This document shows, piece after piece, positions 7,922 to 15,722 of a stretch of DNA of 44,858 nt. A program made the position numbers and the translations under genes. Every line of letters begins with the position of its first letter. Position 1 is the stretch's first letter. The notes below the pieces were generated by a model. It had not been told where the DNA came from, did not search any database, and was given only the letters and a program-made list of their open reading frames with translations. This stretch comes from Candidatus Limosilactobacillus intestinipullorum (GTDB lineage Bacteria; Bacillota; Bacilli; Lactobacillales; Lactobacillaceae): positions 1 to 44,858 of the forward strand of contig DXAF01000045.1 of assembly GCA_019117185.1 (NCBI GenBank), given 5' to 3'.

Positions 7922-8594
7922 CGCCAGTCACCAACCGGTAGCCAACCCCACGTTCGGTAACTAAGGCGGCAGCGAGGCCTAACCGGCTTAGCTTGTGCCG
8001 GAGGCGGCTGACATTGACGTTGAGGGTATTATCGTCCAGGTATTTACCGCCTTGCCAGAGCCACTCCAATAGTTGCTCCTTCTTGACGGCCTGGTTACCG
8101 TGGTGGATCAGGACCGTCAACATAGCCCCCTCAGTCGGCGTTAATTGGGTACTGCCCTGGTCGTTTCTGATCACGTTAGTTAAGGTGTTAAACCGGTTCG
8201 TTCCCCAGCCGATGACTGCCTGATTGGTTTTCTGCTTGGTCCGGCGGAGTAATGCCTGGACCTTTGCCAAGAGGACAGCCATCGAAAATGGCTTCATGAG
8301 GTAGTCGTCAGCGCCTGCAGCAACAGCGTGCATGACGTTACTATCGATGTCAGCGGCCGAAATCACAATGATGGGGACCGTAGACCGCTTACGAACTTCT
8401 TGAATCCAGTAGAAGCCGTCAAATGAGGGCAAGGTGATGTCAAACAAGACCAGGTCGGGCTGGTTAGCGACGACCTCCTGGGCGACCTGGGACCAATTGT
8501 GAACGGTCGTTACCTGGTGTTGCCACTTGACGAGAGCCTTGCTAACCGTTGTAATCATTGTTGGATTGTCCTCAACCATAAAGATGTGGGCCAT
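7914..8594 (-). CDS. OmpR-family response regulator, BceR type
   Basis: This is a 226-residue DNA-binding regulator. The receiver domain (1-115) has the acidic pair Glu8-Asp9, phospho-acceptor Asp52 (LFDITLP) and Lys101 (MKPF). A winged-helix domain follows from about 130, ending in the TERGVGYRL wing. The longer frame up to 8693 is rejected: AAAGGAGTGG sits directly before ATG 8594. It heads the cluster RR, kinase, ATPase, permease and is divergent from the aminotransferase gene. It most likely switches on the ABC genes when the permease and kinase detect a cell-wall-active peptide. Confidence 0.92.
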   Translation of the reverse strand: MAHIFMVEDNPTMITTVSKALVKWQHQVTTVHNWSQVAQEVVANQPDLVLFDITLPSFDGFYWIQEVRKRSTVPIIVISAADIDSNVMHAVAAGADDYLMKPFSMAVLLAKVQALLRRTKQKTNQAVIGWGTNRFNTLTNVIRNDQGSTQLTPTEGAMLTVLIHHGNQAVKKEQLLEWLWQGGKYLDDNTLNVNVSRLRHKLSRLGLAAALVTERGVGYRLVTGDE

Positions 8595-8645
8595 TAATAC
8601 CACTCCTTTTTTCGTGTGACTTAATTTTACCGCAATCGCTATTTT

Positions 8646-8674
8646 ATAAATATTCATTTTTAGTGAATAAATAT
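8646..8674. promoter_or_regulatory. AT-rich inverted repeat between divergent genes
   Basis: ATAAATATTCA (8646-8656) and TGAATAAATAT (8664-8674) form an imperfect inverted repeat, 9 of 11 positions, around a 7-base centre. It ends two bases before the -35 of the aminotransferase promoter and lies in the probable promoter region of the response regulator. It could be an operator for either side. No regulator is identified. Confidence 0.35.
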
Positions 8675-8675
8675 G

Positions 8676-8704
8676 TGGACTTATGCAGGCCAAACGACTA
8701 TACT
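8676..8704 (+). promoter_or_regulatory. Sigma-A-type promoter for the aminotransferase operon
   Basis: TGGACT (8676-8681), a 17-base spacer and TATACT (8699-8704) form a reasonable housekeeping promoter 40 bases upstream of ATG 8744. The ribosome site TGGAGGATAA follows. Confidence 0.6.
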
Positions 8705-8743
8705 AGGGGTAAATACAGTGGTAAGACGAATGGAGGATAAATT

Positions 8744-9895
8744 ATGGATAATTCGATTCTAAGTAAGGCATACCAGCAACCCCAAACGAACATCTTAGCA
8801 AGTGTTTGCGCACTGGCGGCTAAGATGGATGATGTAATTGACCTTTCGGTGGGGGACCCTAACTTCACGACCCCCCAGCCGATTATTACGGCGGCATTTA
8901 AAACGGCACAAGCGGGGATGACCCACTACACTGCAGCAGAGGGCTTGCCTGAACTGCGTCAAGCTATCTGTGATTTCTACCACACAAAGTACCAACTAGA
9001 CTTTGGACCTGACCAGGTGCTAGTCACGGTGGGGGCTGAACACGCGCTCTTTATTGCCTTAGAAGCACTCCTTGATCCAGGGGATGAGGTGATCATCCCA
9101 GAGCCGTGCTTCTCGCCGTACCTGGAACAGGTCAAGTTAGCCAACGGGACACCAGTCGTGGTTGACGGCAAGGCCGCTGATGGTTTTAAGATCGACGCGG
9201 GTGAGATTGCCAAAAAGATTACCCCAAAGACTAAGGCCATCATCATCAACACGCCGAATAACCCCTCTGGAAATGTGATGACTAAGGAAGAAGAAAAGGC
9301 CCTCGCCGACTTAGCAGTCAAGCATGACTTGCTAATCTTTAGTGACGAAATCTACTCTGATTACGTCATGCCGGGGAAGCAGTTTACGCCGCTAGCTAAG
9401 TTTGCTCCGGATAATACCGTGATCGTCAGCGGGATGTCAAAGAGTTTTGCCATGACCGGGTGGCGGATTGGCTACTTAGTTGGCCCTGACTGGTTGATTC
9501 GGGCCGCTAATGACGTTAATGACGCGGTGACCTTCTCCGCACCGACGATGTCACAAGAGGCCGCCTTGTATGGCCTCCAGCACCATGATGAGCTAGTGGC
9601 CCCGATTGTGGCGACCTTCCAAAAACGGCTTAATTATCTTCAAGAAGAATTGCCCAAAATTAGTTGGCTAGACGTTAGCCCAGTTGAAGGAAGTATCTAT
9701 GTTTTTGCGGATATTCGCGCGACCGGACTGAGCTCTGTTGACTTTGCCGACCAACTACTGAAGAAGGCCGGGATCCTGGTAGTACCGGGACTGGCATTTG
9801 GTAAGTGCGGTGAAGGCTTTGTTCGGATTGCCGCTACCCAGCCGCTAGACAAGCTGGAAGCAGCAGTGAACAAGATGAAGAAGTTGACGTGGTAA
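8744..9895 (+). CDS. PLP-dependent class I/II aminotransferase
   Basis: This 383-residue cytosolic enzyme has the fold-type I layout. It shows AEGLPELRQAI near 65, NTPNNPSGN around 165, SDEIYSDY around 200, and SGMSKSFAMTGWRIGY with the PLP Schiff-base lysine near 232. It transfers an amino group from an amino acid to a 2-oxo acid. It belongs to the AspC/PatA-like group, which takes aspartate, aromatic or branched amino acids. Its stop codon overlaps the ribosome site of the following D-2-hydroxyacid dehydrogenase, so the two are translated as a pair: transamination supplies the 2-oxo acid that the dehydrogenase reduces. Exact substrate is not determined. Confidence 0.87.
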   Translation: MDNSILSKAYQQPQTNILASVCALAAKMDDVIDLSVGDPNFTTPQPIITAAFKTAQAGMTHYTAAEGLPELRQAICDFYHTKYQLDFGPDQVLVTVGAEHALFIALEALLDPGDEVIIPEPCFSPYLEQVKLANGTPVVVDGKAADGFKIDAGEIAKKITPKTKAIIINTPNNPSGNVMTKEEEKALADLAVKHDLLIFSDEIYSDYVMPGKQFTPLAKFAPDNTVIVSGMSKSFAMTGWRIGYLVGPDWLIRAANDVNDAVTFSAPTMSQEAALYGLQHHDELVAPIVATFQKRLNYLQEELPKISWLDVSPVEGSIYVFADIRATGLSSVDFADQLLKKAGILVVPGLAFGKCGEGFVRIAATQPLDKLEAAVNKMKKLTW

Positions 9896-9906
9896 GGAGG
9901 ATACCT

Positions 9907-10893
9907 ATGAAAATCCTAATGTATGCGGTCCTAGAACCAGAAAAGAAGTATATTAAACAATGGTCCGAACAAACTGGCGTTGAAGTAAAGTGTGTTGATG
10001 AACGGCTGAACGCCCAAACTGTTGACTGGGCGCAAGGTTTTGATGGCATTGATTTCCAGCAGACCCAGCCTCTTGAACCGGTGGTTTACCAGAAATTACA
10101 CGAGTATGGTATCAAGCAGTTGACGGCCCGGATGGTTGGTTATGACATGATTGACTTTGACCTGGCCAAGAAGTATAGCCTGGTGGTAACGAATGTCCCA
10201 GCCTATTCACCACGGGCAATTGCCGAAATGGGGCTGACCCAGGCGCTCCGCCTGGTTCGGAAACTGGGCTACTACGACCAGCGGATGGATAAGTTAGACT
10301 TTCGCTGGGTCGGCCTTGAAAGCACCGAAATTTACAACCTCACCGTGGGAATTATTGGGGCTGGCCATATCGGTGGGGCGACGGCGCAACTATATTCGGC
10401 GTTAGGGGCCAAGGTAATTGCGACCGACCCGATTCACCGGGTTGAATTGAACCCCTACTTGGAGTATACCGACCAGGAAACCTTACTGAAGACGGCTGAT
10501 ATTGTGACTGTTCACACGCCATTGAATGAAACTACGACCAATATGTTCAATGGTGCGACCTTTAAGAAGATGAAGCCCACTGCCTACTTGATTAACATGG
10601 CTCGGGGTGGAATTGTTAATGCGGCCGACCTGATTACGGCGCTGCAAAATAAGGAGATCGCCGGTGCTGCACTTGATACGCTGGCTGATGAGGGCCAATT
10701 CTTTGAAAAGCAGGCGACCCCCGATGAAATTCCTGAAGACTACAAGACACTACGGGCGATGCCGAACGTCTTAATCTCACCACACAGTGCCTTTTACACC
10801 GATACGGCGATGAAGAACATGGTGGCGATGGGCCTAAATGACGTAGTTGCTGTCGTCAAGGGTCAGCGTCCCCAGTTTGAGGTTTTTAACTAA
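9907..10893 (+). CDS. D-2-hydroxyacid dehydrogenase (D-lactate / D-hydroxyisocaproate type)
   Basis: This 328-residue NADH-dependent enzyme reduces 2-oxo acids to D-2-hydroxy acids. The Rossmann motif GIIGAGHIGG lies near 150. The catalytic set is present: Arg in NMARGG, Glu in DTLADE and His in ISPHSAFYTDTA. Divergence from classical LdhA around the substrate loop, together with the preceding aminotransferase, favours a hydroxyisocaproate/phenyllactate-type enzyme over the main lactate dehydrogenase. ATG 9907 is chosen because AAGGAGG (9894-9900) overlaps the previous gene's stop; the frame could extend to GTG 9889. A minus-oriented repeat unit follows and no other terminator is seen. Confidence 0.87.
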   Translation: MKILMYAVLEPEKKYIKQWSEQTGVEVKCVDERLNAQTVDWAQGFDGIDFQQTQPLEPVVYQKLHEYGIKQLTARMVGYDMIDFDLAKKYSLVVTNVPAYSPRAIAEMGLTQALRLVRKLGYYDQRMDKLDFRWVGLESTEIYNLTVGIIGAGHIGGATAQLYSALGAKVIATDPIHRVELNPYLEYTDQETLLKTADIVTVHTPLNETTTNMFNGATFKKMKPTAYLINMARGGIVNAADLITALQNKEIAGAALDTLADEGQFFEKQATPDEIPEDYKTLRAMPNVLISPHSAFYTDTAMKNMVAMGLNDVVAVVKGQRPQFEVFN

Positions 10894-10906
10894 ATATATG
10901 AACTGA

Positions 10907-11070
10907 AAAGGGAGACAGAACTAGCTTGCTGGTTCGCCTTTCGCCGCGCAGCTAGCCTTTAGGAAGTACAAAGAGGGCTCTGGCGTTCGGAAAATCCGGA
11001 CGCTAGAGCCCCTTTGTGTACTACACTGTAGTATTTTACTCTTTACGAGGGAGCTATATTACACCCCTTT
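10907..11070 (-). repeat. MITE-like intergenic repeat unit, copy A
   Basis: This unit lies in reverse orientation. It starts with GGGAGACAGAACTAGC and a near-palindrome of CTAGCTTGCTGG type. It contains a long hairpin, AGTACA (10965-10970) to TGTACT (11017-11022), with arms GGGCTCT/AGAGCCC and centre GCGTTCGGA-AAA-TCCGGACGC. It ends with a degenerate GGTGTAATATA end (read on the minus strand) near 11067. Copies C, D and G share this order. The hairpin may also act as a terminator between convergent hydroxyacid dehydrogenase and pnuC genes. Confidence 0.75.
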
Positions 11071-11074
11071 TAAC

Positions 11075-11827
11075 TTATTCAATCCCCATTTTCTCAGCAT
11101 AGGCTTGTTCGGCTGCACTAAGGCGTTCACGTTCCTTTTGGTTGTACCATGGTGAGATGGTGAAGGCCATGACGTCGTTAATGAGGTAGATAGAGCTGTT
11201 AATTGCCATTGCGAGGGTGGCGGAGCCTTGCCGGTAGGAAATAAACCAGAGGACTAGTTGGGCGATCCCTGAGGCGAGCCACCAAAAATATTGGTTGTTG
11301 AACCGCAAAAAGCAGATCACGCCAGCTGTTAGACTAATGGAAAAACTGATGGCGTCAATCCAAGGCCGCGGGTCATCGGTTAAGTGACCGATCAAGTAAC
11401 CGGAAAGCAGGTAGACCACCGCGGTGGCAGCCAGGGCCACAAACCAGCTCCGGGCACTGAACTGGCGGATCTTGGATGCCATGTTGATGTTCCAGTTGGC
11501 TGATAGGAGGACGGGGATGTCCAGGGTAATCATGTAGGCAACTTGCTCACCGATGCTTAGGTAGTTCTTGGCGTTAAAGCCAACGATGATAAAGCACAGT
11601 GCCGACAAGATGCCGAGGACCCCGTTGACCGACTTAGCAGCGTTGATGGCGAGCACGCAGAGCACGCCCAGGGTGGTTCCGATAAAGGTAATGACGGTTA
11701 GCCAGGTGATCGGCGCACTGGCTAGGGTCATCACCTGACAACCGAAACTAAAGAAGAATAGATAGTAATTTTGTTGTGGCCAGCCCTTGAGTTGGTGACC
11801 AAGAAATTTAAAATAACTGGTTAACAT
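11075..11827 (-). CDS. pnuC: PnuC-family nicotinamide riboside transporter
   Basis: This is a 250-residue membrane protein with about seven helices. The N-terminal region LKGWPQQNYYLFFFSFGCQ, the segment VNGVLGILSALCFIIVGFNAKNY and the late FRFNNQYFWWLASGIAQL-like region match PnuC vitamin B3 carriers. In homologues these facilitate nicotinamide riboside entry, with trapping by cytosolic phosphorylation; no NadR-like kinase is in the window. It stands alone. A 12-bp palindrome lies about 34 bases before the start. Related PnuT or PnuX carriers for thiamine or riboflavin are alternatives, but no matching riboswitch is visible. Confidence 0.82.
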   Translation of the reverse strand: MLTSYFKFLGHQLKGWPQQNYYLFFFSFGCQVMTLASAPITWLTVITFIGTTLGVLCVLAINAAKSVNGVLGILSALCFIIVGFNAKNYLSIGEQVAYMITLDIPVLLSANWNINMASKIRQFSARSWFVALAATAVVYLLSGYLIGHLTDDPRPWIDAISFSISLTAGVICFLRFNNQYFWWLASGIAQLVLWFISYRQGSATLAMAINSSIYLINDVMAFTISPWYNQKERERLSAAEQAYAEKMGIE

Positions 11828-11860
11828 AATTTGACCCCTATATATAGATTAATAGTGGTC

Positions 11861-11872
11861 TGCAGCGCTGCA
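11861..11872. promoter_or_regulatory. 12-bp palindrome upstream of pnuC
   Basis: TGCAGCGCTGCA is a perfect palindrome 34 bases before the pnuC start, with an AT-rich TATATATA segment between them. Its position suits an operator or a small leader hairpin. The rest of 11873-12006 contains a weak hairpin (11931-11951) that may terminate the GreA-like gene, and nothing else recognisable. Confidence 0.35.
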
Positions 11873-12006
11873 AAACACAATATACAGTATTCTACTGACC
11901 GGTGGGCCCGATTGCAAGCCTCAAATTAAACCACTGATCGTTCGATCGGTGATCAACGGGGCTGGTTAACCATGATGGTAGCGCTTTGCTAGTGGTCGCA
12001 GTTTTT

Positions 12007-12513
12007 TTAGTTGTCGCCCAGGTCAATTTTAATAATGGTAACCTGATAAGAAGCCTGGGGAGCGTGGACCGTAACGGTTTGACCAGCGGGCTGGTGGAGG
12101 ATGGCTTGCCCCAGTGGTGAATCGAAGGAAACCTTTTGTTTTGCCAGGTTGGCTTCTTGCTTGCCCACGATTTGGTAGGTGGTGACGTCATCGTTGTCTT
12201 CAAAACGGAGGGTCACCGTTGTACCAAGGTCAACTTCACTTGCCGAAGTGGGAGCAACAATCTGCGAGTATTGGAGTTGTTTATTTAGGTAGCGCAACCG
12301 ACTTTCAAGGTGCCGTAGTTCACGCTTTGCCGTGCTGTACTCAGTATTTTCGGAAAGGTCACCGAGCGCCCGGGCAGCCTTCAGCTGGTCGATTTTAGCT
12401 GGGCGCTGGGCTTGCAGTTGGGCAATTTCTCCTTCAATTTCCCGGTAGCCACTTTTGGTCATCTTCTGAAAGTAGACATGTTTCATTGCTTCTTGTAGTT
12501 TCTTCTTTTGCAT
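12007..12513 (-). CDS. GreA/GreB-family transcription elongation factor (paralogue)
   Basis: This 168-residue protein has the two-part Gre architecture. An N-terminal coiled coil carries the LGDLSENTEY tip motif (about 65-74), whose acidic residues reach RNA polymerase's active site to stimulate transcript cleavage. A C-terminal FKBP-like domain contains SPLGQAI. An extra 10-16 residues precede YFQKMTKSGYREIE, where canonical GreA begins, so the true start could be ATG 12486. GGGGG precedes ATG 12513, and neither ribosome site is strong. Lactobacilli commonly have a diverged second Gre gene, and this looks like that one rather than the main GreA. It is divergent from the next gene. Confidence 0.85.
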   Translation of the reverse strand: MQKKKLQEAMKHVYFQKMTKSGYREIEGEIAQLQAQRPAKIDQLKAARALGDLSENTEYSTAKRELRHLESRLRYLNKQLQYSQIVAPTSASEVDLGTTVTLRFEDNDDVTTYQIVGKQEANLAKQKVSFDSPLGQAILHQPAGQTVTVHAPQASYQVTIIKIDLGDN

Positions 12514-12599
12514 TTGCTAACCCCCATTTAACTCTTTACTTACATAATTATGATATGATAGATAGGAAAATTCAATTTATAACAGAGGAGTATTCGAGT

Positions 12600-13721
12600 A
12601 TGAACGAACAAGAAGGACATATCAAAGAGTTCCTTGCTTCGTCCACGTTTAATCAGCTATCTGCTAACCAGCAAAAGCACGCTCAAGATATCTTGAACCG
12701 TTTCACTCAGCACATGATGGATGAACAGCACTTGGCCGATACCGCGTGGACACCCCAGGCGGTTAAGGCGGTAATGGTGGGGGAATTTATTGCCGACCCA
12801 GCCCTAACCAACCAATTTGGTATTGCGGTGGCCCCAGTGCTGAAGGCTTACTTGTCCTATCTAAAGGTTGCCAACCGACCGGAATTGGTAGCGGCAATTG
12901 ATGATCAGCGAGCTAACATGAACCACTGTCGAAAGGCCCACCAGACCTGGGCACAATTAAATGGTGACCAGCAGTCAGCATCAACCGCTAAGTCCGCACC
13001 GCAAAATAAAGAATCCCAGGCAGTTACCACCGATAAAGACGAGTCGACTGCGACGGTTAAGCCACTCACCAAGCAGGAATTAGCCGTCCTTCAGGACCGG
13101 TGTGCCCACGCGGTAGTGGTTGAACCCGAATTCCAAAATCAAGAACTCGATGCCGCCGGACAACAATACGTGGTTGCCCAGTTTATTAAGTTGATGGCCC
13201 AGGAATGTAACGAGTATCCAGGCAGCTGGGAATTTCATGACCTCCAACGGGTGCTTGGGATGATGATGCCACTTGATCCTGACATTACTCCTAAGCAGAT
13301 TAAAAACATTGTCCCGACTGCCCAGGCCCTGTTTGACTACCTGAAGCGGACCGACCAGATTGACCTTGCCCAGTACCGGACGGCGTTAAAGGCAATTGCA
13401 AAGATGCAACCATCACAGGACATGCTGGCTAGCCTAAGCCGCCGGGAGCGGGAAACGCAGTTGATGCTTTCCTTTATCCGGAGTAACGGGGTTGATACTG
13501 ATGATATTAAGACTGCCGAGAAGTGGATGGACGAGCACCGTCAAGCAGTTGCCGGCTTTATGCGGACGCTATTGAATCCGTGGAGTGAATATGAGCGACA
13601 GGTTGCTAAGCAGCGGCGTCAGGCTCAACAAGCGGCGCCGGCTGGTTCAGCCAAGCACCGGGTTCCACGCGGGATTAAGTTTAGTCGGAAGGCCCGGCGT
13701 AAAAAGCACCACAAGAAATAA
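12600..13721 (+). CDS. Uncharacterised protein with basic C-terminal tail
   Basis: I do not recognise a family. The 373-residue product is mainly hydrophilic and helical. A helical part (1-120) is followed by a low-complexity Ser/Ala/Lys/Asp linker (about 125-150), a second helical part (about 155-340) and a strongly basic tail of about 40 residues ending in RKARRKKHHKK. There is no signal peptide or membrane segment, so it is probably cytosolic and may bind nucleic acid or ribosomes through the tail. ATG 12600 is chosen because GAGGAG (12585-12590) precedes it by nine bases; the longer frame overlaps the divergent gene. A small acidic gene follows 14 bases later, probably in the same operon. 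Confidence 0.75.
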   Translation: MNEQEGHIKEFLASSTFNQLSANQQKHAQDILNRFTQHMMDEQHLADTAWTPQAVKAVMVGEFIADPALTNQFGIAVAPVLKAYLSYLKVANRPELVAAIDDQRANMNHCRKAHQTWAQLNGDQQSASTAKSAPQNKESQAVTTDKDESTATVKPLTKQELAVLQDRCAHAVVVEPEFQNQELDAAGQQYVVAQFIKLMAQECNEYPGSWEFHDLQRVLGMMMPLDPDITPKQIKNIVPTAQALFDYLKRTDQIDLAQYRTALKAIAKMQPSQDMLASLSRRERETQLMLSFIRSNGVDTDDIKTAEKWMDEHRQAVAGFMRTLLNPWSEYERQVAKQRRQAQQAAPAGSAKHRVPRGIKFSRKARRKKHHKK

Positions 13722-13735
13722 GGGAGTGCGTACTG

Positions 13736-14062
13736 ATGAGTGTTGAAATACCGCAAAGCATGGACGACGTTGTAATGCAAGTGGCCCAGCGGAAGCTACA
13801 CGGCGAAGAAGTTACCGAAGACGCGGTGATTAAAACGGCGGTCCGTGATATTCTCCAAGCCCTGTTTGATGAGGCATTAGAAGGCCATTATGACGATGTT
13901 AAGTGGTCAGGTGATGACCTCGTTGTGACTGATATTATGGGCCAGCCGGTCGGGACGGTTAGCCCCCAGGGGGAGAGTTTTATCAGTGACTTTCGCCAAA
14001 ACGCAGACGCCCTAGTGTTACGTTTAGAGGATGAGACCAGCAAGCTGGTCGGTGGGCGTTAA
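13736..14062 (+). CDS. Uncharacterised small acidic protein
   Basis: This is a 108-residue cytosolic protein of unknown function, rich in Asp and Glu, with a helical N-terminal half. The C-terminal half is predicted to alternate strands (DLVVTDIMGQPVGTVSP). The ribosome site GGGAGTG precedes ATG 13736, 14 bases after the basic-tailed protein's stop. Opposite charge and tight coupling suggest the two products could interact; that is inference. A strong bidirectional hairpin follows. Confidence 0.72.
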   Translation: MSVEIPQSMDDVVMQVAQRKLHGEEVTEDAVIKTAVRDILQALFDEALEGHYDDVKWSGDDLVVTDIMGQPVGTVSPQGESFISDFRQNADALVLRLEDETSKLVGGR

Positions 14063-14087
14063 AACACCAAAAACTAGATATTGTACC

Positions 14088-14136
14088 AAAAAGGTCGCTA
14101 GTAGTCGGAAATGATCCGCGTGCTAGCGACCTTTTT
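14088..14136. terminator. Bidirectional terminator hairpin
   Basis: AAAAAGGTCGCTAG (14088-14101) pairs perfectly with CTAGCGACCTTTTT (14123-14136), giving A and T runs on both sides. It lies between convergent genes. The centre GTCGGA...ATCCGCG resembles the conserved centre of the intergenic hairpin family described elsewhere, so it may be a reduced member. Confidence 0.85.
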
Positions 14137-14142
14137 AGTCCA

Positions 14143-14367
14143 TTATAGCTTCTTTTTAACTTCATATGGTTGCGAAGCCCGGTGTTCAGCCGGTAAGGCA
14201 TCCTTGGCGTAGAAGATTGCGTATTCTTCATCATTAGGTCCCTTGGCGATTACCAGGTCGTCATTATGACGTTCCCGTTTGAAAATTTGCCCCTTGCGGA
14301 CAGCTTCATTGTAATCGTGGATGTTGGCAACGGAGTCACCAGGGTTGAAAAAGATTCTTGTTTCCAT
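14143..14367 (-). CDS. Uncharacterised small protein
   Basis: This 74-residue soluble protein begins METRIFFNPGDSVANIHD and contains GPNDEEYAIFYAKDALPAEHRAS. I do not recognise a family. ATG 14367 is preferred over the upstream in-frame ATG 14388 because AAGGAAGTG lies between them. It follows the PEBP-like gene by 13 bases and is the last gene of the four-gene minus operon. Confidence 0.65.
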   Translation of the reverse strand: METRIFFNPGDSVANIHDYNEAVRKGQIFKRERHNDDLVIAKGPNDEEYAIFYAKDALPAEHRASQPYEVKKKL

Positions 14368-14380
14368 ACCTATCACTTCC

Positions 14381-14887
14381 TTAAACACGACTTGGGAGGG
14401 TTGCGGTGGCCTTAGCTAACACGTGGCCCTGGGCAGCATGGTAGAAATCATTGAGCCAGTAGCCATTAGTAAGGGGTAACGTTGAGTCCAATGCATAGAC
14501 GGTCAACGTGTAGTCATGGTTCTTATCTGGTGGCTGGGGACCAACGTAGCCCTGGCGGATCCGCTCATCACCGTTCACCAGTGCTCCGGCATTACTATTG
14601 TTTCCCTGAACAAATTGGTCGCCGGCCGCCCGACTAGCATTTTCCGGAATTGCCGTCATTGTTGCTGGAATGTTTGCGGCTAGCCAGTGGATCCAGGTAA
14701 AGCCGCAGACAGGTGTTGAATCAAAGTCGATGAAGACTAATGCATAGGACTTAACCCCGGCTGGGGCATTGGTAATTTGAATTGGAAACGACCTGGTCGG
14801 GTGGTCGGCAAGCATGTCGCTAATGGGGGCATACTTGCCATACTTATCCGGCAACAAGCCGTTTACTAATGGAACAGAAATTCGCAT
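14381..14887 (-). CDS. PEBP-like protein (YbhB/YbcL, Raf-kinase-inhibitor fold)
   Basis: This is a 168-residue cytosolic protein. Recognisable PEBP segments are KSYALVFIDFDSTPVCGFTWIHWLAANIP, with the Asp-x-Asp and Trp-x-His-Trp ligand-pocket residues, a GYVGPQPPD loop and HDYTLTVYALDS. The family binds phosphate-like anions; its bacterial role is unsettled. The start is ATG 14887 with GTAAGGAGG just upstream; the longer frame to 14977 runs into the phosphatase gene and is rejected. It is 37 bases downstream of the phosphatase gene. Confidence 0.85.
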   Translation of the reverse strand: MRISVPLVNGLLPDKYGKYAPISDMLADHPTRSFPIQITNAPAGVKSYALVFIDFDSTPVCGFTWIHWLAANIPATMTAIPENASRAAGDQFVQGNNSNAGALVNGDERIRQGYVGPQPPDKNHDYTLTVYALDSTLPLTNGYWLNDFYHAAQGHVLAKATATLPSRV

Positions 14888-14924
14888 AAGCAATTCCTCC
14901 TTACACCAATAATTATAACCTTTC

Positions 14925-15722
14925 CTAGTCGAGATATAAACGGCGGAGATCCTGAAGGTCTTTGTTAGTGAGGCCAAGGTAGTCGGTAAGGTAGTTTTTA
15001 GGACTGCCGGCGAGGCGCTTTATAACTTGGCAGGCTCGTTCGAGGTATTCCTGGTGAACCATGATCAGGTCTTGGCGGTTGTTAATCACTGCGTTAACGT
15101 TGCCTAGTTGGTGGTCACTATTATTCTGAAGGCCCTTTAGCCATTGCTTACGAAAAGTCGCCGTGGCGTCGTTAGTTAATAGGTAGTCAGCCATAATTGT
15201 TTCACGTGGAACACCAAGCGCCGTTAAGATGAGGAATGCACCAAATCCGGTCCGGTCCTTCCCCGCGGTACAGTGGAAGAGGACCGCTCCCTGGCTGGTA
15301 GCTAACAGTAGTCGAAACATTTCTTGGTAAGCGTGTCGAGCGCTTGGTAGTTGGGCAATCTTTTCATAGACCGTTAACATGTGGCGGAAACCGTTGCCAG
15401 CTACCTGCATTTCCTTAGCGATTTCTTGATCACTTCGCGAGGATTCGGTCTCATCGACATTAAGGACGGGGAGGCCGAAGTAATGTGCAGTTACTGGTAC
15501 CCGGTCCGGGGCGGCATTGACTTCCGGCTTAGAACGAAAGTCAATATCAACTTTGACTGGGATCTGGGTTAGGACCCGCTCGTCGCTTGCACTAAGTTGA
15601 TTGAGACTACCAGAGCGAATTAGTCGTCCCCACTTGAGGGTGTGCCCGTCGCTCGTCTGGTAGCCACCAAGCTCACGGAAGTTATGCCCGTTTTTAATTG
15701 GTAATAAGCGTTGATTATCCAT
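14925..15722 (-). CDS. Tyrosine-protein phosphatase, lipid/protein dual type
   Basis: This is a 265-residue phosphatase of the Y_phosphatase3 (LipA/PtpB-like) family. The start carries the family box NFRELGGY (about 14-21), and the active-site loop HCTAGKDRTG holds nucleophile Cys151 and Arg157 in the CX5R arrangement. Substrates may be phosphotyrosine proteins or phosphoinositides; the cellular target is unknown. No signal peptide is seen. The gene begins at ATG 15722, overlapping the TGA of the hydrolase gene by one base (TGATG), with AAGGAGG upstream, so the two are translationally coupled. Confidence 0.88.
   Translation of the reverse strand: MDNQRLLPIKNGHNFRELGGYQTSDGHTLKWGRLIRSGSLNQLSASDERVLTQIPVKVDIDFRSKPEVNAAPDRVPVTAHYFGLPVLNVDETESSRSDQEIAKEMQVAGNGFRHMLTVYEKIAQLPSARHAYQEMFRLLLATSQGAVLFHCTAGKDRTGFGAFLILTALGVPRETIMADYLLTNDATATFRKQWLKGLQNNSDHQLGNVNAVINNRQDLIMVHQEYLERACQVIKRLAGSPKNYLTDYLGLTNKDLQDLRRLYLD

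Noticed and set aside
11892-12203. 103-codon minus frame overlapping the Gre gene
   Set aside because: It overlaps the conserved Gre coding region in another frame and resembles no known protein.
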